Below the pieces are notes generated by a model. That model worked only from the letters and a program-made list of their open reading frames with translations. It was not told the origin of the DNA and ran no database searches. Made by a program: the position numbers and the translations under genes. A stretch of DNA of 64,000 nucleotides from Methanocorpusculum sp. Lineage in GTDB: Archaea; Halobacteriota; Methanomicrobia; Methanomicrobiales; Methanocorpusculaceae. Shown here piece by piece: positions 8,367-15,485 of the stretch (positions are counted from its first letter, which is position 1; every line of letters starts with the position of its first letter). The stretch spans positions 62,001-126,000 of the forward strand of contig JAFQBW010000004.1 in the NCBI GenBank assembly GCA_017399555.1. Direction: 5' to 3'.

Positions 8367-8427
8367 AATACTAGACAATATCTCGTATTGGGGTAAATAG
8401 GTTTCTGTTTAAAAAAGGATGGTTTGG

Positions 8428-8784
8428 TTATTCCATTTCTGCGAAGACCAGTTCATAAATCCAGTCTTCCAGCATTTTACAGGACGGAACATCGCACTCT
8501 TCGGTACAGGCAACACATGGAAGAAGGGCATCTCCGGCCATAAAGAGCATCGGGTCAACCTTCTTCTCTGATTTTACCCAGGTAACAAGGTAAGAACTGC
8601 CCTTACATGCCTGACGGGTGATTTTTCCCTCATCCTCAAGCTGCTTTAAGATGCGTGAGCAGGTACGGCTGTCCATTCCGAGCTCTTTCCACAGCTCGCT
8701 CTGAATAATTCCGTCCGGGTGATTTTTAATGAATGTTAGCGCTCTTTCCACTTTCTGCGCTAAGTCCTCTGTACTGTTTGTCAT
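8428..8784 (-). CDS. Winged-helix protein with CX2CX3CX4C cluster, TFE-beta/RPC39-like candidate
   Basis: A 118-aa protein with an N-terminal winged helix (about 10-70: GIIQSELWKELGMDS, then SRILKQLEDEGKITRQ) and a C-terminal Cys motif, Cys90-X2-Cys93-X3-Cys97-X4-Cys102, followed by an acidic-aromatic tail containing DWIYEL. This architecture, a winged helix joined to a four-Cys iron-sulfur module ending in a conserved Trp, is what is known for archaeal TFE-beta and the eukaryotic Pol III subunit RPC39, transcription initiation factors. A simple Lrp/MarR-like regulator with a zinc or Fe-S site is the alternative. It lies 6 bp after the Sm-like gene, in a likely two-gene operon of nucleic-acid factors. 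Confidence 0.6.
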   Translation of the reverse strand: MTNSTEDLAQKVERALTFIKNHPDGIIQSELWKELGMDSRTCSRILKQLEDEGKITRQACKGSSYLVTWVKSEKKVDPMLFMAGDALLPCVACTEECDVPSCKMLEDWIYELVFAEME

Positions 8785-8790
8785 GAATGA

Positions 8791-9024
8791 TTAGTTGAGC
8801 GGTGCAATGCTCAGAATGTTGTTTCCGCGGATGACGACGGTTCCAAGATCTCTTCTGCCGTTTGCAGTAATCTCAACGGCATTCTCGAGGTGGAGGTTAA
8901 GATATTCGTCCATTGCGACAAGAAGTCCCTCGAATTTGCATCCTTCATCTTTAATCTCAACGATAATGTTCGAGTCAACGAGAGAATTGACCTTCTTTAT
9001 TGGGAGAACGATACCAGATACCAT
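8791..9024 (-). CDS. Sm-like archaeal protein (LSm/SmAP)
   Basis: A 77-aa RNA-binding protein that in known archaeal homologues forms heptameric rings binding U-rich RNA. The Sm1 motif is visible as the strand-turn pattern NIIVEIKDEGCKFEGLLVAMDEYLNLHLENAVEI, with the characteristic D-x-x-x-N (DEYLN), and Sm2 as VVIRGNNILSIAP, with the conserved R-G-N. Length is typical. It is the first gene of a probable pair with the winged-helix/Cys-cluster protein. Its promoter lies in the interval before the tRNA-Leu gene on the same strand. Confidence 0.9.
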   Translation of the reverse strand: MVSGIVLPIKKVNSLVDSNIIVEIKDEGCKFEGLLVAMDEYLNLHLENAVEITANGRRDLGTVVIRGNNILSIAPLN

Positions 9025-9148
9025 ATCTCTATAGGTTTGCTTTGTGAACTAATTAAGTTGCTTATTTGAATCCCGGAAGAGATTTTCTCATGGAATTGTG
9101 AAAGGTGCAGGATTCTTGTTGATTAATCAAAGAAACAAAGAAAAACAG

Positions 9149-9233
9149 TGCGAGGGATGGGATTCGAACCCAAGAACTCCTATGAGACTAGCCCCTCAAG
9201 CTAGCGCCGTTGACCTGGCTTGGCTACCCTCGC
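9149..9233 (-). tRNA. tRNA-Leu (anticodon GAG)
   Basis: On the minus strand the 7-bp acceptor stem GCGAGGG pairs with CCCTCGC, followed by discriminator A. The anticodon loop CTTGAGG between GCTAGC-type arms gives anticodon GAG, and the T arm contains the canonical GGTTCGAATCC. The 85-nt length and extended variable arm identify a class II leucine tRNA. The CCA end is not encoded. A TATA-like element (AATATGTATAG on the coding strand, about 9243-9254) precedes it. Confidence 0.93.
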
Positions 9234-9336
9234 CTTATGACCTATACATATTAGACAGTGTAGGATATAAATCCTCCGAATTGATTTTCGCGTCAGGACG
9301 ATGTCTTTATCTGATTAAACTCCACACGTTTAGATA

Positions 9337-9837
9337 ATGTGGCAGCGAATTCTTGAGCTTTTTGCGGACTCTCCGTCCCAGCAGAAGGTTGTACGCTTCC
9401 TTTTGGAAAACGGATTCGGAATTTCCCGCGAAGGAAAGGTCGTGGTAAACGATATTGAGATAACAGCTTCCGCCCTTTCGCGCGCGGTAAAAGTTGACCG
9501 GCGGGTTGTTGATACAACCATCAGGCGCATTTCTGAGTTTTCCGAACTTGAGCCGGTATTTACCCGTCTGCGGGTTACGCCGGACTTTACGGATGTTGCC
9601 AAATATCTGGGACTCTCTGTAATTACTATCCTGCCGAAGAATGCCGGCGACAAAAATATTGTATCCTCTGCGGTTTCTGTTCTTGCGGAGTATGATCTGC
9701 CGCTCAGACAGATTTTCGTAACCGATCCTTATGCAGCAGAAAACCCGCGGCTTGTCATTATTATAGATGGTCAGCTTCCGGGAGATGCTCTTCAGGAACT
9801 CAAGAGCCTGCCTGCAGTGGATTCCATCATCCTCTGA
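9337..9837 (+). CDS. ACT-domain protein, predicted regulator of amino acid metabolism (COG2150-like)
   Basis: A 166-aa protein with an N-terminal helix-turn-helix-like region (about 10-70, including ITASALSRAVKVDRRVVDTTIRRI) and a C-terminal ACT-like ligand-binding domain (about 90-166: VSSAVSVLAEYDLPLRQIFV and PRLVIIIDGQLPGDALQELKSL). This matches the archaeal family annotated as a regulator of amino acid metabolism with an ACT domain. The effector is unknown. The sequence TCTTTATC at about 9302-9309 lies 28-35 nt before the ATG and fits a leaderless promoter. It stands alone, ahead of the acyl-ligase operon, with which it does not share the operator. Confidence 0.75.
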   Translation: MWQRILELFADSPSQQKVVRFLLENGFGISREGKVVVNDIEITASALSRAVKVDRRVVDTTIRRISEFSELEPVFTRLRVTPDFTDVAKYLGLSVITILPKNAGDKNIVSSAVSVLAEYDLPLRQIFVTDPYAAENPRLVIIIDGQLPGDALQELKSLPAVDSIIL

Positions 9838-9850
9838 TTTTCCCCATACC

Positions 9851-9857
9851 TATATAT
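9851..9857 (+). promoter_or_regulatory. TATA box of the acyl-ligase/ECF operon
   Basis: TATATAT predicts transcription start near 9878-9882, inside the palindromic operator that follows, leaving a leader of about 25 nt before the ATG at 9907. Confidence 0.55.
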
Positions 9858-9859
9858 GC

Positions 9860-9899
9860 CAATAATGCACATTATTGTACATCAAAGTACAATAATGTG
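9860..9899. promoter_or_regulatory. Overlapping palindromes at the acyl-ligase promoter, probable operator
   Basis: A perfect 13-bp inverted repeat (CACATTATTGTAC at 9868-9880, GTACAATAATGTG at 9887-9899, 6-nt spacer) overlaps a second palindrome CAATAATG-CA-CATTATTG (9860-9877). Together they repeat the half-site CATTATTG three times right after the TATA box, across the predicted start of transcription. This geometry suits a repressor that blocks RNA polymerase. The regulator is not identifiable from the window. Confidence 0.7.
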
Positions 9900-9906
9900 A
9901 CACATC

Positions 9907-11403
9907 ATGCTCAACATAACCACCTTCCTTGATGCAAACGCCTGCCGTTTGGACAAAACCGTCTTTTACTGCCCGGAAAGGGATGTAAGCTACACCTCCA
10001 AAGAGATACTTGCCATCTCATCAGAGATTGCGCGGCAGATTCAGGCGCTTGGTGTGGAGAAGGGAGACCGTGTTATGCTGTACATGAACAGCACCCCCGA
10101 ATATCTGTTCTCCTACTTTGCTGTCTGGCGCCTTGGAGCCGTGGCTATTCCGACCAACCGCGTCTATACGCCAAGCGAACTCGCCTATATGGTAGAGAAC
10201 TCCGGTGCAAAGGTAATTATCACCGATGCGGAGGGTGTGTCCTCAGCAGAAGGTCTTGGAATCTCTGTGTATGTTCCGGAAAATATCGAAGAGTTCCGCG
10301 ATGCCGCAGTGCTTCCGCCGGCAAAGACGGACTTCAATGATTTATGTCAGCTCCAGTATACTTCCGGCACCACCGGAAAACCGAAAGGCGCGATGCTGAC
10401 GCACGGAAACTGGCTCGCCGCAATTCACAACGAGTGTGATGTGCTGACGCTGAAACAGGATGATGTGTACTTAGGCATCTACCCAATGGGGCATGTAGGA
10501 CTGTCCTGGGGAATTGCCGCGATGCGGGCAGGAGCACTCTACGTGATGATGGAGAGATACGAACCAACCCGCTATCTTGAACTCTGCAAACAGTTCGGCG
10601 TCACTGTGCTCGCAGGAATGCCGCCGGTAATCCACTCTTTAACCGAAGCACCGGAGAACGCCGGAACGGAAGAGGCACTTGCAACGGTTCGCGAAATCAT
10701 CTCCGGCGGCGGTCCTCTTCACCATGAAATCTGGAAGAAGTTCCACTACCGCTACAACATCCCGGTGATTAACGCATACGGTCTTTCCGAGACGGTTGTT
10801 ATCGGCACCGGAACAGTCATCCGCCCCGAAGACTACGCATCCGCAGACCGTTTCCAGAGTGTGGGACATCCGGTCTGCTTCTCGGAAGTGAAAATCGTTG
10901 ACGAAGCAGACTCTTCAATAGAGATGCCGGTTGGAACTCCGGGAGAGATTGCTCTCAGAGGCCCTGCGGTAGCTCTTGGATACTGGAATATGGAAGCGGA
11001 AACCAAAGCCGCATTCCTTGAGGACGGATGGTTCTTAACCGGCGATGTCGGATATCTGGATTCCGACAACCGTCTCTGCATTACCGACCGCAAAAAGGAC
11101 ATGATTGTCATGTCCGGCTGGAAGATTTACCCGACCGAAGTAGAAGATGCCTTAATCCGCTTCGAAGGAATTGCCGAGATTGCCGTATTCGGCGTTCCGC
11201 ATGAACATCGCGGAGAAATTCCGGCAGCCGCTGTTGTCTGGCGGGAGGGCTGGGACAGCTCTAATGAATCCCAGCTCATGGAATTTGCCCGTGAGCATCT
11301 TGCCGGATATAAAGTTCCGCGCAAAATCATATCTGTCGAAGCACTGCCGCGGGTAAACGGATGGAAACTCCTCCGCCGCGAGCTTCGGGAACAATACTCA
11401 TAA
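9907..11403 (+). CDS. Acyl-CoA synthetase / AMP-dependent ligase (ANL superfamily)
   Basis: Activates a carboxylic acid with ATP to an acyl-AMP, then usually to acyl-CoA. The 498-aa protein has motif I at about residues 151-162 (TSGTTGKPKGAML), the TGDVGYLD motif, and the hinge DRKKDMIVMSGWKIYPTEVED. The C-terminal catalytic Lys is retained in LPRVNGWKLLRREL, although the usual Gly before it is Trp. The substrate cannot be read from sequence; medium- or long-chain acids are typical. The ECF transporter follows 16 bp downstream, suggesting that the enzyme activates and traps the compound that the transporter brings in. The palindromic operator indicates regulated expression. Confidence 0.85.
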   Translation: MLNITTFLDANACRLDKTVFYCPERDVSYTSKEILAISSEIARQIQALGVEKGDRVMLYMNSTPEYLFSYFAVWRLGAVAIPTNRVYTPSELAYMVENSGAKVIITDAEGVSSAEGLGISVYVPENIEEFRDAAVLPPAKTDFNDLCQLQYTSGTTGKPKGAMLTHGNWLAAIHNECDVLTLKQDDVYLGIYPMGHVGLSWGIAAMRAGALYVMMERYEPTRYLELCKQFGVTVLAGMPPVIHSLTEAPENAGTEEALATVREIISGGGPLHHEIWKKFHYRYNIPVINAYGLSETVVIGTGTVIRPEDYASADRFQSVGHPVCFSEVKIVDEADSSIEMPVGTPGEIALRGPAVALGYWNMEAETKAAFLEDGWFLTGDVGYLDSDNRLCITDRKKDMIVMSGWKIYPTEVEDALIRFEGIAEIAVFGVPHEHRGEIPAAAVVWREGWDSSNESQLMEFAREHLAGYKVPRKIISVEALPRVNGWKLLRRELREQYS

Positions 11404-11419
11404 TCCATACATCAATATC

Positions 11420-13360
11420 ATGAAATCCCGTGACATCGCTCTTGTCGGCATTCTTCTTGCCGCAGGAGCTATAGCCAGATACATTTCGTTATTTGTTCCT
11501 GGCGCAATCGTTGCAAATCTGACGATTGCATTCTACTGTTTAGCAATCATCCTCGTCAATCCGACGTTCAGAGAAGCGCTCGGCATCGGTCTTGTGGCAG
11601 GAATTATCTGTGCGGTCTTCTCGCACTCCGTATTCCCGCTGGGAAACCTCATCACCGAACCAATCGGCGCGGTGGTCTGTCTTGCCGTTTACCGGCTGGT
11701 TAAAGACAAAACAAAACTCGCTCCGGCAGTAGCAACAGCTGTTGCCACTCCGGCATCCGGTCTGACCTTTGTCGCAGTAGTCTGTGCAGTAATGTTTGTT
11801 ACAACCGGCGCCTCCGCGGCAAGTCTTGCGGCATATGCAGTTGCCCTTCTGCCGATTGTGCTCTCCGCTCTTGCGGTAAACACTATCATTGCACAGATTA
11901 TCGCCTTCCCGGCAATGTCTGTTATGCAGAAGACCGCAGTCTCCAAAGTCCGCAAACATGAAACTCCGGCAGCAGATGACGCATACGTTGTCCTCGACAA
12001 CCTCTCGTTTACCTACAGCACCGCAGACAAACCGGCAGTCTCCAACGTCTCGGTGAAAATCAAAAAAGGAGAGTTCGTGGTGGTAAACGGCCCATCCGGC
12101 TCTGGAAAAACCACCTTTGCCCGGGCAGTTGCAGGAATTCTTCCGCACGCTTACGGAGGAACACTTTCCGGCTCGATTTCGGTGGACGGAAAGTATGCGG
12201 ATGGATATGCAAGCGTTACCGACCTTTCGAAGAAGGCCGGAATGGTGTTCGATGATGCGGATGCACAGCTTATCTTCACCACAACCGAGGAGGAAATCTT
12301 AACCGGTCTTGAAACACTCGGTCTTTCCTCTGAGGAAATCTCACAGCGTCTGGCAGAGATTTATGCCGAGACCAAAACCGGACATCTGAAAGACAGAGCT
12401 CCGCACACCCTTTCCGGCGGACAGAAACAGCGGGTCGCGTTAGCCGCCGCTCTTTCCCGCAGTACGCCGCTTCTGGTGCTGGACGAAGCAGCATCCGAAC
12501 TTGACTCCGCAGCCAGACGTGAGGTGTACACCCTTCTTTCAGAGTTACGAAAGAAAGGTGCGGCAGTTGTTCTCATCGAACACATGACCGCAGAAACTCT
12601 TGGATTTGCAACCCGCATGATTACCCTTCGCGAGGGAAAGATTGTCTATGACGGAGAGCCGTTCGACGAACATGATGAGGACCTGTTCGTTCCGCTTGAG
12701 CGGGAAGGCAGTTCGAAGGAGGTCATTCTTGAAGCAGAGAACATCTCCCACACCTTCGGCGGAGTAAAAGCGCTTGACGGCGTCTCAGTATCCTTTATGA
12801 AAGGCGAGATTTCCGCCATTGTCGGCGAGAACGGCTCGGGAAAGACCACGCTGATGAAGCACTTAAACGGTCTGCTCCGTCCGGATTCGGGAGCGGTCAG
12901 ACTGAATGGAGCAGACATCGCAGAAATGCCGGTCTCAGATATTGCAAAAACCGTAGGTCTCGTCTTCCAGAATCCGGATACCATGATCTTTGCGGGCACC
13001 TGTGAAAAGGAGATTCTCTTCGGAATTAAAAATGTCGGCGGCAGTATGACGCCGGAAGAAGCTCTCGCGGCGGTCGGCCTTTCCGGAAAGGCTCATGTTA
13101 ACCCGCGTCATTTAAGCCGCGGAGAACGCCAGAAGCTGGCGCTTGCCTGCGTAATGGCAACGAACCAGGAGGTTATCATCATGGATGAGCCGACAACCGG
13201 TCTTGATGCCCGCGAATCCTTCGAGGTCATGAAGGTATTAACTGCCATGCGGAATGCCGGAAAGACCATTCTCATGGTTACCCACAACCCGGTAATGGCA
13301 GAGCGCTATGCAGACAGAATCTACAGAATGGACAGCGGACATGCAGAGGAGGTGTTCTAA
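11420..13360 (+). CDS. ECF transporter: S component fused to two ABC ATPase domains
   Basis: A 646-aa fusion. Residues 1 to about 180 form five to six hydrophobic helices resembling an ECF substrate-binding S component. Two ATPase domains follow: Walker A GPSGSGKTT at about 224, signature LSGGQKQRV and Walker B LLVLDEAASELD; then Walker A GENGSGKTT at about 469, signature LSRGERQKL and Walker B VIIMDEPTTGLD. ECF systems usually encode S, A and A' separately, so the single-chain arrangement is unusual and fixes S:A:A' at 1:1:1. The vitamin or acid transported is unknown. The T component follows 1 bp after the stop, and the acyl ligase precedes it in the same operon. Confidence 0.85.
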   Translation: MKSRDIALVGILLAAGAIARYISLFVPGAIVANLTIAFYCLAIILVNPTFREALGIGLVAGIICAVFSHSVFPLGNLITEPIGAVVCLAVYRLVKDKTKLAPAVATAVATPASGLTFVAVVCAVMFVTTGASAASLAAYAVALLPIVLSALAVNTIIAQIIAFPAMSVMQKTAVSKVRKHETPAADDAYVVLDNLSFTYSTADKPAVSNVSVKIKKGEFVVVNGPSGSGKTTFARAVAGILPHAYGGTLSGSISVDGKYADGYASVTDLSKKAGMVFDDADAQLIFTTTEEEILTGLETLGLSSEEISQRLAEIYAETKTGHLKDRAPHTLSGGQKQRVALAAALSRSTPLLVLDEAASELDSAARREVYTLLSELRKKGAAVVLIEHMTAETLGFATRMITLREGKIVYDGEPFDEHDEDLFVPLEREGSSKEVILEAENISHTFGGVKALDGVSVSFMKGEISAIVGENGSGKTTLMKHLNGLLRPDSGAVRLNGADIAEMPVSDIAKTVGLVFQNPDTMIFAGTCEKEILFGIKNVGGSMTPEEALAAVGLSGKAHVNPRHLSRGERQKLALACVMATNQEVIIMDEPTTGLDARESFEVMKVLTAMRNAGKTILMVTHNPVMAERYADRIYRMDSGHAEEVF

Positions 13361-13361
13361 G

Positions 13362-14123
13362 ATGGAAGACATTTTACAGTACATCCCGGGAAACAGTCTG
13401 TTCCACCGTTTATCTCCGCTGACGAAGATTTTCTTCGCCGTTGTCATGATGTTTGCGGCGGTTATTACAACCGACCCGCTGCTTCTGTCGCTGATGGTGC
13501 TGTTTGTACTGTTCCTTGCAGGAATTTCCAAACTGCTTCGCCCGCTCCTTCGCCAGCTTCCGCTTCTGCTGATGCTTGCGGCAGCACTTCTCATCCTGAC
13601 CGTGCTTACCATGGCCTCCGGAGACGTGCTGTTCTGTCTCCTGCCGAATGGAATGTTCCCCATCACCACGGGAGCTATCCTCTTTGCTGTCGAGATGGCT
13701 CTGCGGTTTACTGTACTTATATTCGCATTCCAGATGCTTGTTATCTCCACCCAGCCGCGTGATTTGGTAAACGCGCTCTACACCCTGAAGATTCCGGCAG
13801 ACTATGCCCTGATGTTCCTGATTGCCGTGCGGTTCATCCCGACACTCCAGCGTGAGGGTGTGCGGATTAACGAAGCACAGCTTTCCCGCGGATACTATCC
13901 GGGAGGAGGGGTACTTGGAAAAGTGAAACAGTTAGGCCCGGTTATGCTTCCGCTGATGCTGAATTCTCTTGCCAAAGCAGACACTCTTGGACTTACCATT
14001 GATATGCGGGGATACCGCCTTGCCGGCAAAAACCCGCGAAAGATGCACTTTGGCGCATCGGATGCAGTGCTGTTTGTCCTGACTGTTCTGGTATTTGCCG
14101 GAGTGATTCTTCTCACGGTATAA
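13362..14123 (+). CDS. ECF transporter T component (EcfT/CbiQ family)
   Basis: Membrane-embedded scaffold (253 aa) that couples the ATPase domains to the S component. There are about five transmembrane helices. The coupling-helix region contains VRFIPTLQREGVRINEAQLSRG and later ADTLGLTIDMRGYRL, matching the Ala-Arg-Gly/x-R-G signatures of EcfT proteins. The ATG at 13362 starts 1 bp after the stop of the fused S-A-A protein, indicating translational coupling; an upstream in-frame ATG at 13308 lies inside that gene and is rejected. Together the two genes provide all parts of an ECF transporter without a separate S gene. Confidence 0.88.
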   Translation: MEDILQYIPGNSLFHRLSPLTKIFFAVVMMFAAVITTDPLLLSLMVLFVLFLAGISKLLRPLLRQLPLLLMLAAALLILTVLTMASGDVLFCLLPNGMFPITTGAILFAVEMALRFTVLIFAFQMLVISTQPRDLVNALYTLKIPADYALMFLIAVRFIPTLQREGVRINEAQLSRGYYPGGGVLGKVKQLGPVMLPLMLNSLAKADTLGLTIDMRGYRLAGKNPRKMHFGASDAVLFVLTVLVFAGVILLTV

Positions 14124-14130
14124 AAAAAGA

Positions 14131-14155
14131 AGCTGATGACCTCAGTCATCCAGCT
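14131..14155. terminator. Hairpin between convergent genes, possible bidirectional terminator
   Basis: AGCT-GATGAC pairs with GTCATC-(C)-AGCT around a CTCA loop. It overlaps the last codons of the DUF308 gene on the minus strand, and on that strand it is followed by TTCTTTTTTT (complement of 14121-14130). Confidence 0.4.
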
Positions 14156-14711
14156 CTTTCAGACTCTTTTTTACAACAAATGCTTCGATAAGGGAAAGTA
14201 CGGCATTTACTACTAATCCGATTCCAAGTACAAGTACCAGAACCTCAGCACCGAGTCCGGGGTTTACGAGGAAAATAATACCCACGATTCCTTCCACGAG
14301 ACCGAGAAGGATGGTTAAGATTCTCATTCCCATAGATACGTCATGTCCGAATGCGAGAACAATATCTGCAACGCCGGCGATGATAGCGAGGAGTCCCACA
14401 GCGATAGTTGCGAATGAGACCATAAATGCCGGATTGATGAACGAGTAAATGGCGAGGATGATTCCGACGATTCCCAGAATTACCAGCAGCCAGTTTCTGC
14501 GGAAGAATCCGAATGCGGAAAATCCGGAAAAGATGAGGGCGATAGAGACAATCAGCAGGATGATTCCGATAAGGTATGCGCTTACATTCATCACGGCAAA
14601 GGGAAATGCCAGACAGAAGATACCAAGGACGACGAAAATAATTGCCTTGATAATCATGGCTTTCCAGACTCCGTCAGCGGAAGCCTCACTGAATACAGCA
14701 AAAGAATTCAT
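14142..14711 (-). CDS. DUF308 / HdeD-like membrane protein
   Basis: A 189-aa protein with about six transmembrane helices arranged as three similar hairpins, matching the DUF308 (HdeD) family. HdeD is linked to acid resistance in enterobacteria, but the molecular role is unclear and need not apply here. The repeated pattern of Gly-Ile-Ile-Leu helices with short polar turns (e.g. FFRRNWLLVILGIVG) is clear. The ATG at 14711 has the SD AAAGGAG at proper distance on the coding strand; the longer frame to 14738 lacks that support. A paralogue (14880-15431) lies upstream on the same strand, separated by a regulatory-looking interval. Confidence 0.75.
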   Translation of the reverse strand: MNSFAVFSEASADGVWKAMIIKAIIFVVLGIFCLAFPFAVMNVSAYLIGIILLIVSIALIFSGFSAFGFFRRNWLLVILGIVGIILAIYSFINPAFMVSFATIAVGLLAIIAGVADIVLAFGHDVSMGMRILTILLGLVEGIVGIIFLVNPGLGAEVLVLVLGIGLVVNAVLSLIEAFVVKKSLKELDD

Positions 14712-14836
14712 GATAATACACTCCTTTGGTATTTCCAAGATACTCAGCTATCGTCTATAAGGGTGTGCCTTGCGGCAGATTATAACACTGAAATAGTATT
14801 TTAACCTCGGTATCGGGGAAAAATATGTATTTTTGG

Positions 14837-14857
14837 TTGCGGCAAATTTTGCCGCAA
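14837..14857. promoter_or_regulatory. Perfect 10-bp palindrome with a repeated half-site
   Basis: TTGCGGCAAA and TTTGCCGCAA surround a single T. The half-site TTGCGGCA recurs at 14769-14776, next to a TATA-like TTATAATC on the minus strand, so the pair may form an operator for the DUF308 gene at 14711. A terminator of the upstream paralogue is the alternative. Confidence 0.45.
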
Positions 14858-14879
14858 ACGCGGGAAAAAGAGTATTGGT

Positions 14880-15431
14880 TTAAGCCTTCTTTGCCGCAGA
14901 GCGGGCAACGAATGCTTCAATGATTGCGACGATTCCAAATGCCGCGAGGAACATTCCGCTGACATCAAGGATGGTGAATGCGGAGATGAGCGGCTGGGCA
15001 AGGAAGAGGATACCTAAGAGAATTCCAAGTACACCGGTGATTCCGGAAAGCACTCTGTTTGCGGTTTCAATCTTCTTGGTAAATGCAATTACTAAATCAG
15101 TAACACCGCTGATGAGTGCGGAGATGGCTGCAAGGTAGACCAGATATACGGTAAACATTACCGGGAAGAGAATGCCGAGAATTCCGCCGATGATAACTAA
15201 GATACCAAGTACAATCATCCACCAGGTACGCTTCTCAATGCCGAAGAATGCCGGTCCTGCGGTAAGGATAGAGATGCCGAGGAAAATCATCAGGACTGCA
15301 GTCAGCATGTCTGCAACAAGGATGGATGCGAAGGTGAATACAATCATCAGGATACCAAGGATGGTAACGAGAATTCCCCTTCCAAGGAGCGCACCAAAGG
15401 ACGGTGCGTGAGCTTCTGCAAATTCAGACAT
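14880..15431 (-). CDS. DUF308 / HdeD-like membrane protein, paralogue
   Basis: A 183-aa, six-helix membrane protein with the same internal hairpin plan as its neighbour at 14142-14711 (e.g. GIEKRTWWMIVLGILVIIGGILG matches the neighbour's FRRNWLLVILGIVG region). The two are likely an old tandem duplication that has diverged considerably. The polar N-terminus (MSEFAEAHAPSFGALLGRG) faces one side before the first helix. Function is unknown; a stress or membrane-homeostasis role is only suggested by the family name. The interval between the copies holds a strong palindrome, so they are not simply one transcript. Confidence 0.75.
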   Translation of the reverse strand: MSEFAEAHAPSFGALLGRGILVTILGILMIVFTFASILVADMLTAVLMIFLGISILTAGPAFFGIEKRTWWMIVLGILVIIGGILGILFPVMFTVYLVYLAAISALISGVTDLVIAFTKKIETANRVLSGITGVLGILLGILFLAQPLISAFTILDVSGMFLAAFGIVAIIEAFVARSAAKKA

Positions 15432-15485
15432 AAAGAACTATTCGACAGCAGGAATTATAAAAACTCTCTTTGAGAGAAAAAAAGA

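Noticed and set aside
7051-8400. 449-codon frame opposite the marker-14 gene
   Set aside because: Its product has no domain logic and is Ser/Pro/Thr-rich, as expected for the reverse strand of a GC-biased gene; the minus-strand gene has clear family motifs.
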